From: Mucilaginibacter gotjawali
GTDB taxonomy: Bacteria; Bacteroidota; Bacteroidia; Sphingobacteriales; Sphingobacteriaceae
Length of the DNA: 64,000 nucleotides
Direction of reading: 5' to 3'
Assembly (NCBI RefSeq): GCF_002355435.1
Contig: NZ_AP017313.1
Location: 1,116,001-1,180,000, forward strand
The position numbers and the translations under genes were made by a program. Positions 50,020 to 57,702 of this stretch are shown here, in pieces. Under the pieces are notes generated by a model. That model was not told where the DNA came from. It worked only from the letters and a program-made list of their open reading frames with translations, and made no database searches. The first letter of the stretch is position 1; every line of letters starts with the position of its first letter.

Positions 50020-51768
50020 ATGAAAAATCATATAAATAAGATACTGCCAGCGATAATACTACTATGTGTTGTTTATGGGTGTAAAAAGTATGAACAATTT
50101 CCGGTTGATAAGATCACTGCAAACTATGTGTTCGATCCGCGCGATTCAGCCGGGGCCAATGCGCAGTCGTTCCTCTACGGGATATATGCGATAGTACCCA
50201 ATGGCAATAACCGGGTAGGCAGTGATTACCTTGACGCAGCTTCGGATGATGCGGTGTCATCCCAAACGGGTACCGCACAGGTGACCTTAATGTCAACCAA
50301 TGCGGCAACATCACAATCGTTCCCCTCTACCGAGAACCCATGGGAGGGAACAAACCCGACCGGTACGCCCAATTCATTTTGGGCCGGTATACGCTCGGCA
50401 AATGAATTTATCAATAATATTGGGGTTGTTCCGGTTAAAGGCACGTTGCCAAACGGCGTGGGTACCCGTTGGGTATGGCAAAGCGAAGCACGTTTTTTAA
50501 GGGCGTACTTTTATTTTGAGCTGGTGAAGCGCTATGGCGGGGTACCGCTGCTGGGGAATAAGGTTTATAATGTTAATGATGCGATAACCGTACCACGCAG
50601 CAGCTTTTCAGATTGTATCACCTATATAGTGAATGAATTGAACGCTGTAAAGGATAGCCTGATCACTGCCCCGTTGGCTATCTCCAGCGACAATTTCCGG
50701 ATTACCAAAGGGGCTGCTTTGGCTTTAAAAGCCCGCGTTTTGTTATATGCCGCCAGCCCATTGTTCAATGGTGGAAACATTGATGCAGCCAACCCGCTCA
50801 CCGGTTATACAAGTTACGATATAAACCGCTGGACACTGGCCGCTAACGCCGCGCGTGACGTAATTAGTTTAGGCACCTACCAGCTGGATACCAGCTACCG
50901 CGATATCTTTTTAACGCAGAATAATTTGGAAAGGATAATGATAAGGCCGGGTGGCAATAGCATCAGTGTCGAAACGTACAATGGTCCTGTAGGTTTCCAG
51001 GCGGCCTCGGCGGTGGGCAACACAAGCCCTACGCAGGAATTGGTTAATTCATTCCCGATGCAAAACGGACTGGCTATTACTGATCCGTCGTCAGGCTTTA
51101 ACCCATCCGATCCTTACGCAGTAAATTCAACGCCAAAGCGCGATCCACGATTAGCATGGACTATTCTTTATAATGGGCACACCTGGCTCAATACCTCCGT
51201 GCAAACTTACGAAGGGGGCCAGAGCAAACCCGATGTGAATACCCAGCAAACGGTTACAGGTTACTATATGCGTAAATTTATGGGCCTTTTTGAAAATACC
51301 ACCACTTATAGCAGCCATTCGTCAGACTGGGTTGTATTCAGGTATGCCGAAGTATTATTAACGCTTGCCGAAGCCGAAAACGAAGCTGCAGGTTCGCCGC
51401 CGGCTGATTGTTACGCCCAGCTTTATGCCTTACGAAAAAGAGCGGGGATTGACCCGGGGGCAGGGATCACTTACGGCGTGCCGCAAAACATGAGTACTGC
51501 CGAGATGCGGGCTTTTATACAAAATGAATGGCGCATTGAATTTGCTTTTGAAGAGCACCGCTACTTTGATATTAAAAGATGGAAACTGGCGCAAACGCTC
51601 ATGAATCAACCAAGGACAGGGGTGTCTATTGTAAAAACAGGTTCAAACTTAACATTCAACCCGATTAACGTGTTGAGTACAACGTTTACCACCAAGCAAT
51701 ATTTTCACCCTATCCCATACAACGAAATACTAAAAGATCCGAATCTGAAACAAAACCCGGGTTGGTAA
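50020..51768 (+). CDS. SusD/RagB-like surface glycan-binding lipoprotein, copy 2
   Basis: 582 residues. The lipobox is CVVYGC (Cys21). The N-terminal scaffold has WQSEARFLRAYFYFELVKRY and GGVPLL. KGAALALKARVLLYAASPLFNGG and the C-terminal RKRAGIDPG...FIQNEWRIEFAFEEHRYFDIKRWK are SusD hallmarks, as is the end YFHPIPYNEILKDPNLKQNPGW. It pairs with the SusC 26 bases upstream. It shares the LKARVLLYAASPLFNG block with copy 1, but overall the two are clearly diverged paralogues. Confidence 0.95.
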   Translation: MKNHINKILPAIILLCVVYGCKKYEQFPVDKITANYVFDPRDSAGANAQSFLYGIYAIVPNGNNRVGSDYLDAASDDAVSSQTGTAQVTLMSTNAATSQSFPSTENPWEGTNPTGTPNSFWAGIRSANEFINNIGVVPVKGTLPNGVGTRWVWQSEARFLRAYFYFELVKRYGGVPLLGNKVYNVNDAITVPRSSFSDCITYIVNELNAVKDSLITAPLAISSDNFRITKGAALALKARVLLYAASPLFNGGNIDAANPLTGYTSYDINRWTLAANAARDVISLGTYQLDTSYRDIFLTQNNLERIMIRPGGNSISVETYNGPVGFQAASAVGNTSPTQELVNSFPMQNGLAITDPSSGFNPSDPYAVNSTPKRDPRLAWTILYNGHTWLNTSVQTYEGGQSKPDVNTQQTVTGYYMRKFMGLFENTTTYSSHSSDWVVFRYAEVLLTLAEAENEAAGSPPADCYAQLYALRKRAGIDPGAGITYGVPQNMSTAEMRAFIQNEWRIEFAFEEHRYFDIKRWKLAQTLMNQPRTGVSIVKTGSNLTFNPINVLSTTFTTKQYFHPIPYNEILKDPNLKQNPGW

Positions 51769-51803
51769 TAAATCATAGTCATTTAACTATTAAATAAGCA
51801 GTT

Positions 51804-54800
51804 ATGAGAAAATTAATACTTTTCTTTCTTGTCATCTTCAGTATCCTTCCGGCATTGCTATATGCGCAAAACAGAGTAGTTTCGGGGGTAGTGAGAGACG
51901 ACGGAGGAGTTTTGCCCGGGGCGTCGGTTGTTGAAAAAGGTATGCCCGGCAACGGCGTTACCACCAATATAAAAGGCCGGTTTACATTAACCTTAAAAGG
52001 CAGTTCAAATATTATTGTAGTACAATTTATTGGCTATGCACGGCAGGAAGTAAATGTTGCCGGCAAAGTTGACAATATCGATATTACCTTAAAATCAAAC
52101 AGCCAGGATCTTAACGAAGTGATTGTGGTGGGTTTTGGTAAAACAAAGCGTATTACAACCACCGGATCGGTTAGTACAATTTCGGCCCAGGATATCCGGA
52201 CCGTTCCAACGGCAAACGTGCAAAACACGCTGTCAGGCAAAATACCGGGATTTTTTTCCCAGCAAAGCTCGGGGCAGCCTGGTAAAGATGCTTCTGACTT
52301 TTTTATCCGTGGCGTAAGCTCACTTAACCCGGCAGGAAATCAACCATTGATCATTGTTGATGACATTGAATATACCTATGATCAGCTGCAGCAGATCAAT
52401 GTAAACGAAATAGAAAGTATCAGCGTTTTAAAAGATGCGGCTACTACTGCTATCTATGGTATAAAAGGAGCCAACGGTGTTTTAGTGGTAACCACCCGGC
52501 GCGGAAAAGCCGGTAAACCCCAGGTTAACTTCCGGAATGAAGCGGGGGTGCAGGCGCCTACAATTACGCCAAAATTCCTGAATGCCTACCAATCGGCGGT
52601 ATTGATCAATCAAGCCGAAACAAACGACGGGACATTGCCTGATAAGCTCACTTTCAGCCCGAACGACCTGGTATTATACCAAAATCATTCCGATCCTTAT
52701 GGGCACCCTGACGTAAACTGGTATGATAAGATCTTCAATAAATACAGCTACCAGGCCAATTCAAACCTGGACATATCCGGCGGTACCGATCAGTTAAAGT
52801 ATTTTATTTCGGGCGGTATATTGCAGCAAAACGGATTGGTGAAACATTTTACCGATCCTGTGGCAAACATCAATAACAACTACGAATTCAGCCGGTATGA
52901 TTTCAGGTCGAACCTGGATTTAAAGGCAAATAAAACACTTGATATCAGGCTGGATGTAACCACCCGTTTTTCGAGTACAAATTCGCCAAACGAATCTGCT
53001 TCAAGCACCCTTTCCGACGTTTATAATTTTGCACAGGAAACCCCGTTTACAGCGCCATTTTTAAACCCGAACGGCAGCTACGCTTATGCATATTCAAATT
53101 TCAACCCCAGCCATTTGCCCACCCTGAATGCGCGGCTGGCTACAGGCGGATATCAAAACGAAAAGCGAACTGATTATAACGTGTTGTTTAACATTAAGCA
53201 AAACCTTGATGCAATTACCAATGGCTTATCGGTAACCGGCCGGGTAGCCTATTCAAGCACGGAAGCTTTTACCCGTTCTACCGGAAATTATGGCCCTATT
53301 CCAACGTACCATTACGATCCTGCAACTGGTCAAACTATATTAAACCCTGCAGGCAGTTATGTATTTCCGCAGATCTATTATGCAGGTAACGTAAATATCT
53401 ATACTACCAATGTAAACCTGCAGGCATTTGCCAACTACGACCGTACTTTTAACGGTAAAAACCATGTTACCGGGTTGGTATTGTTAAATCAATCGTCCCA
53501 AACCTATGATGCCAATGCGTTTCTTGATGCTACATCGGTAGGCGTTCCCGCTAAATTCAGGGGGATCTCGGCCAGGGGAACATATGATTATGCCGGGAAA
53601 TATCTGTTCGATATCAATGCCGCGTATAATGGAACAGACCGTTTCGCCGCAAATCACCGGTATGGCTGGTTTCCGGCGGTGAGCGTAGGGTATAACATTA
53701 CAAAAGAAGATTATTTCAAAAAAATAACCTCAGTTTTCAGTTTGCTCAAAATCAGGGGATCATATGGAATTGTGGGCTCGGATGTGGCCCCGGGTAATAC
53801 CTACATCTATAGTCAATACTATAATCAAAATTCCAACCAGTATAATTTTGGCACATCGCCCAATTACTATAATCAATATTACGAAGGTGCGCTTTCAAAC
53901 GCCAACGTAGTGTGGGAGCGGCAAAAAGAACTTGACCTTGGCCTGGATATGAACTTATTTAAAGATCATTTATCTTTTACGGCAGACTATTTCCATAACG
54001 TTCGTTACGACCAGTTGATCATACCCAATAATGTGCCGCTTGTTTTAGGCGTAGGTTTGCCGGCTATCAACCTTGGCCGTACCCAAAATAATGGGTTCGA
54101 CGGGCAGATCGGCTACCATAATAGCATAAGGGACGTTCAGTATGGTGTTAATTTTGTGTTTTCGTATGCAAAGAACAAGATTCTTTTTGAAAGCGAAGCG
54201 CAAGCCGCATACCCATGGCTCGCACGCACCGGGCATTCTATTAACCAACCGTTTGGCTATCATTCACTGGGTTATTATACACCTGGCGATGTTGCTGCTA
54301 TTAACGCGTATAAAGCAGGGCACAGTGGCAGTAATGCAGGTGACCCGATTGCTGTACCAGATAATGGCGAGACAATACAGGCAGGGGATCTGAAATACCA
54401 GGATTTGAATCATGATGGCTATATTAATGTTTTTGACCAAAAGGCCATCGGTCATCCTAATTTACCAAATACAACGCTGGGTTTAAATTTAACTGCCGGC
54501 TACAAGGGTTTTAGCGCCAGTGTATTGTTGCAGGGAGCGTTTAATTATAGCTTTATGATTACCGGTACCGGAATTGAGCCGTTTCAAAGCCAATTTCAGC
54601 CCATTCATTTGACAGCATGGACGCCGGAAAATGCATCAAGCGCGCAATTTCCGCGGTTGACTACCAACCCGCAAACCATCAATAGCCCAACCTACTATCC
54701 GTCAGACTATTGGCTTTTAAACGCCTATTATATCCGGCTGAAAACAGTGGATATCGGCTACCAGTTCCCGAGCAAGTCATTGCCGTTTCACCTGGATAAC

Positions 54801-54947
54801 GCAAGGGTTTACCTGAGCGCCTATAACCTGTTTACCTGGGATAACTATAAACGCTACCAGCAGGATCCGGAAATACAGACCAATACTGCCGGCGACGCTT
54901 ATATCAACCAGCGCGTGATCAACTTTGGTATACAATTAGGATTTTAA
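51804..54947 (+). CDS. SusC-like TonB-dependent outer-membrane transporter, copy 2
   Basis: 1047 residues with signal MRKLILFFLVIFSILPALLYAQ. The regulatory-like domain is at about 24-97 (VVSGVVRDDGGVLPGASVVE). The TonB-box-like segment LNEVIVVGFGKTKR and the plug (FFIRGVSSLNPAGNQPLIIV, IYGIKGANGVLVVTTRRG) are canonical. The barrel ends QRVINFGIQLGF. No susD gene follows it; the operon closes with a terminator. Its natural partner by order would be the susD-like gene at 43392. Confidence 0.95.
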   Translation: MRKLILFFLVIFSILPALLYAQNRVVSGVVRDDGGVLPGASVVEKGMPGNGVTTNIKGRFTLTLKGSSNIIVVQFIGYARQEVNVAGKVDNIDITLKSNSQDLNEVIVVGFGKTKRITTTGSVSTISAQDIRTVPTANVQNTLSGKIPGFFSQQSSGQPGKDASDFFIRGVSSLNPAGNQPLIIVDDIEYTYDQLQQINVNEIESISVLKDAATTAIYGIKGANGVLVVTTRRGKAGKPQVNFRNEAGVQAPTITPKFLNAYQSAVLINQAETNDGTLPDKLTFSPNDLVLYQNHSDPYGHPDVNWYDKIFNKYSYQANSNLDISGGTDQLKYFISGGILQQNGLVKHFTDPVANINNNYEFSRYDFRSNLDLKANKTLDIRLDVTTRFSSTNSPNESASSTLSDVYNFAQETPFTAPFLNPNGSYAYAYSNFNPSHLPTLNARLATGGYQNEKRTDYNVLFNIKQNLDAITNGLSVTGRVAYSSTEAFTRSTGNYGPIPTYHYDPATGQTILNPAGSYVFPQIYYAGNVNIYTTNVNLQAFANYDRTFNGKNHVTGLVLLNQSSQTYDANAFLDATSVGVPAKFRGISARGTYDYAGKYLFDINAAYNGTDRFAANHRYGWFPAVSVGYNITKEDYFKKITSVFSLLKIRGSYGIVGSDVAPGNTYIYSQYYNQNSNQYNFGTSPNYYNQYYEGALSNANVVWERQKELDLGLDMNLFKDHLSFTADYFHNVRYDQLIIPNNVPLVLGVGLPAINLGRTQNNGFDGQIGYHNSIRDVQYGVNFVFSYAKNKILFESEAQAAYPWLARTGHSINQPFGYHSLGYYTPGDVAAINAYKAGHSGSNAGDPIAVPDNGETIQAGDLKYQDLNHDGYINVFDQKAIGHPNLPNTTLGLNLTAGYKGFSASVLLQGAFNYSFMITGTGIEPFQSQFQPIHLTAWTPENASSAQFPRLTTNPQTINSPTYYPSDYWLLNAYYIRLKTVDIGYQFPSKSLPFHLDNARVYLSAYNLFTWDNYKRYQQDPEIQTNTAGDAYINQRVINFGIQLGF

Positions 54948-54993
54948 TGCCGCATAGCGTATAAGAGATAAATAAAGTAAAATAACCTTTCAC

Positions 54994-55048
54994 AGCTTTT
55001 TAAATTATGGGGGACTAACCATTCTCCTGATTTAAAAAGCTTTTTTTT
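54994..55048 (+). terminator. Rho-independent terminator of the Sus operon
   Basis: AGCTTTTTAAAT (54994-55005) pairs with ATTTAAAAAGCT (55030-55041), with an inner GGGGGA/TCTCC pairing and a terminal run of T (55041-55048). It begins 47 bases past the SusC stop. Confidence 0.82.
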
Positions 55049-55063
55049 GTATAATTTAGAGGT

Positions 55064-56233
55064 ATGTTCCCAACTGTAGGCGATTTGCTGCGCTATCTTT
55101 TTCATGTCAACATTACTTTCCCGGTTCAAACCTTTGGTTTTTTTGTCGCCCTGTCTTTCTTTTTAACTTATTTCGTTTTTGTAGCTGAATTTAAAAGGAA
55201 AGAAGCAGACGGCCTTATCTCCGCCTACAAAGAAGAAGAAATTATTGGGTTGCCCGCTTCTTTTTTGGAGTTGCTGGTGAATGGTTTGCTGGGGTTTGTG
55301 CTGGGGTTCAAGATATCGGGGGCGGTTATTAATTATAAAGTAATTAAAATCGACCCTGTCGCGTACATTTTTTCGGTGCAGGGTAATTTATGGGGCGGGT
55401 TACTGTTTGCGGCGGCCTTTGTTTTATGGATTTATACCGACCGGAGAAAGCAGCTGTTGCCAAAGCCCAAAATAGTTGAAACGGTAGTTCACCCTTACCA
55501 GTTAATGGGTTACCTGGCGTTTGCTTTAGGTTTTTGGGGATTTATCGGCGCTAAATTATTTAATACCGCAGAAAACCTTCAGCTGTTTATGCGGCATCCT
55601 ATAGACACCTTGTTTTCAGCCAATGGGTTCACCTATTATGGCGGGCTGATATTCGGCTCGGTTACTTACTTATATATCTGCCATAAAAAGGGGATGAAAC
55701 TGGTACACCTTGCAGATATTGGTTCGCCGGGGATGATGCTGGCCTATGGTATCGGGCGGATTGGATGCCATTTGGCCGGCGACGGAGACTGGGGGATTGT
55801 AAACAACCACCCCAAACCCGCGTTGCTTGCCTGGCTGCCCGATTGGATGTGGTCGTTTAAATATCCGCACAATACCATCGACGCGGGTATAAAAATAGAT
55901 GGCTGCTTTGGCGACCATTGCGAGCAATTGCGCGGCGGAGTTTACCCGACATCATTTTATGAGGTAGTGATTTGCATTGGTTTATTTGGATTGATGTGGC
56001 TGTTACGCAAACGCATCAAAATTCCGGGATTGATGTTTTATTCCTTCCTGGTGTTAAGCGGTATCGAAAGGATCCTGATCGAAATAATTCGCGTTAACGA
56101 GCGCTATGCTATTTTAGGCCTGCAGTTAACCCAGGCAGAAATGATCTCGATAGGGATGATCGCAGGCGGCATTGTCGGCATCTCCTCAATTATTTACCGG
56201 CAAATAAAAAATGGCGGGCGTCTGCATCTTTAA
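55064..56233 (+). CDS. lgt: Prolipoprotein diacylglyceryl transferase
   Basis: 389 residues, multi-pass inner-membrane enzyme transferring diacylglycerol to the lipobox cysteine of prolipoproteins. The Lgt signature appears as AYGIGRIGCHLAGDGDWG at about residues 226-243. The conserved Y-P-T-S-F-Y-E and the late ERILIEIIRVNERY are also present. About seven hydrophobic segments are visible. The length is at the long end, as in other Bacteroidota. It lies directly after the Sus terminator. Whether this is the organism's only Lgt cannot be told from the window. Confidence 0.9.
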   Translation: MFPTVGDLLRYLFHVNITFPVQTFGFFVALSFFLTYFVFVAEFKRKEADGLISAYKEEEIIGLPASFLELLVNGLLGFVLGFKISGAVINYKVIKIDPVAYIFSVQGNLWGGLLFAAAFVLWIYTDRRKQLLPKPKIVETVVHPYQLMGYLAFALGFWGFIGAKLFNTAENLQLFMRHPIDTLFSANGFTYYGGLIFGSVTYLYICHKKGMKLVHLADIGSPGMMLAYGIGRIGCHLAGDGDWGIVNNHPKPALLAWLPDWMWSFKYPHNTIDAGIKIDGCFGDHCEQLRGGVYPTSFYEVVICIGLFGLMWLLRKRIKIPGLMFYSFLVLSGIERILIEIIRVNERYAILGLQLTQAEMISIGMIAGGIVGISSIIYRQIKNGGRLHL

Positions 56234-56271
56234 AAATAGTTAAATTTACAATGTCTCTTTTCCAATAATCA

Positions 56272-57471
56272 ATGAAAAAGCTTTCTTTAATAATTCTTTC
56301 CGGGGTGTTTGTTTTCTGTTTTACCGGTGTAAAAGGCCAGGCTGTGAGCGATAAAAAGACGGCGGACCTGGAGCATATCAATTTTACCGTTGAACCTGCG
56401 CCGGAATGGTCCGGTCTTCTGAAACGGGATTCGGGTTGGTTTGGCGGTGATGGTATTTATACGATGCGGCTTAATGGTGTGCGTGGCCCTGCCGCGACTC
56501 CGAATGATAAAATACTCTTCCTTTTTAGTGACAGTATGATCGGCGAGATCAGGGATCACACCATGCTGCCTGGCTATAAAATGATCCATAATTCTGTAGC
56601 GGTGCTAAGCGGAGACAAGCCGGTTGCCCAAAAAATGCTTTTTTCATGGGCAAAGGATACAGCAGGACAGGCGGAATCAATTTTTGTTCCGCATACGCCA
56701 AAAACACAAAATGGCGACTATTACTGGCTTGGCGATGGCTTTGTTAACCAGGAGCTCGGTAACGCTATTTACATTTTTGGTTACCGGGTACGCAATGTGA
56801 GTGATGGGGCATTCGGATTTAAGGAAGTGGGCAATACGCTGATAAAAATACCGGCAGGCAGCGTGTCGCCCTACTTAAACCAGCAGCAGATGGATACCCC
56901 CTTTTTTCTCACGGACAGTGCAGGTGACAGTGGATCTTTTGGCGCGGGAATTTACGTGAACACAAAGAAAGCGGGTGCGCTACACCCCGATGGCTATATT
57001 TATGTATATGGCGTAAGAGGTATGGCAAAAAGACTGATGATTGCCAGGGTATTGCCAAAAGATTTTGAACATTTTGAAAAATGGACCTATTGGGATGGCG
57101 CCAAATGGGTGACTGAAATAAATAAAGTTGCCGATGTTACGAAAGATGTATCCAACGAGCTGAGCCTGACGGCGCTGCCCGATGGGCGCTATGCGCTGGT
57201 TTTCCAGTTGGATGGCATGACTACAACGGTAGGCATGAGGATAGGGGCTACACCGTACGGGCCTTTCGGGCCGGTTATAAAATTATGGGACTGCAAGCCT
57301 GATTTGCTTAAAAACACTTATTTAGTTTACAATGCCAAGGCGCACCCTTCCATATCTAATCCGGGTGAATTGCTTATCAGTTATAACATCAATTCCACAG
57401 AATTTATAAAAGACTTAACTACGGACCCCAATTTATACCGGCCGCGCTTTATAAGGGTTAGATTTAAATAG
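56272..57471 (+). CDS. Exported beta-propeller-like protein (DUF4185/DUF5005-type)
   Basis: 399 residues, signal MKKLSLIILSGVFVFCFTGVKGQ. Repeated strands with aromatic and Asp turns suggest a five-bladed propeller of the GH43/GH117-like clan: GWFGGDGIYTMRLNG, ILFLFSDSMIGEI, IHNSVAVL, ELGNAIYIFGYRV, DGYIYVYGVRGMAKRLMIAR and YNAKAHPSISNPGELLISYN. The S-D-S and H-P-S motifs resemble annotated DUF4185 proteins (from memory). A glycosidase acting on the same glycan is possible. No catalytic pair is firmly assigned. Confidence 0.6.
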   Translation: MKKLSLIILSGVFVFCFTGVKGQAVSDKKTADLEHINFTVEPAPEWSGLLKRDSGWFGGDGIYTMRLNGVRGPAATPNDKILFLFSDSMIGEIRDHTMLPGYKMIHNSVAVLSGDKPVAQKMLFSWAKDTAGQAESIFVPHTPKTQNGDYYWLGDGFVNQELGNAIYIFGYRVRNVSDGAFGFKEVGNTLIKIPAGSVSPYLNQQQMDTPFFLTDSAGDSGSFGAGIYVNTKKAGALHPDGYIYVYGVRGMAKRLMIARVLPKDFEHFEKWTYWDGAKWVTEINKVADVTKDVSNELSLTALPDGRYALVFQLDGMTTTVGMRIGATPYGPFGPVIKLWDCKPDLLKNTYLVYNAKAHPSISNPGELLISYNINSTEFIKDLTTDPNLYRPRFIRVRFK

Positions 57472-57485
57472 TTTTCACAAAAAAA

Positions 57486-57534
57486 TTTGATAATTAAATC
57501 TTAAAACATATTTTTGCTAAAACAATTTAGCAAA
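57486..57534 (+). promoter_or_regulatory. Promoter with full LacI-type operator upstream of GH92-2
   Basis: TTTG (57486-57489), exactly 19 bases, TATTTTTG (57509-57516): a perfect Bacteroidota promoter. The operator 57513-57534 is TTTGCTAAA - ACAA - TTTAGCAAA with perfect 9-base arms. It shares its first four bases with the -7 box and covers the start of transcription. Confidence 0.8.
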
Positions 57535-57603
57535 GCTTATTGATCATTGCAAAGAAGTCGGCTGTGTTGAGTGTGTTTTAAAAAATAGCGTTAGTTGATT
57601 AAG

Positions 57604-57631
57604 AAAGGGGGTGGGAGCACCTCCTTTTTTT
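57604..57631 (+). terminator. Intrinsic terminator inside the GH92-2 leader
   Basis: AAAGGGGGTG (57604-57613), loop GGAG, CACCTCCTTT (57618-57627; one G-T wobble), then T to 57631. It lies between the promoter at 57486-57516 and the start codon at 57703, so transcripts must read past it. Confidence 0.75.
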
Positions 57632-57702
57632 AAGGTTCCATTGATGTGAGACCCATTTCCGAAAAACCCGAATTGCATTACCGGCAGTATTATAAACACC
57701 CC

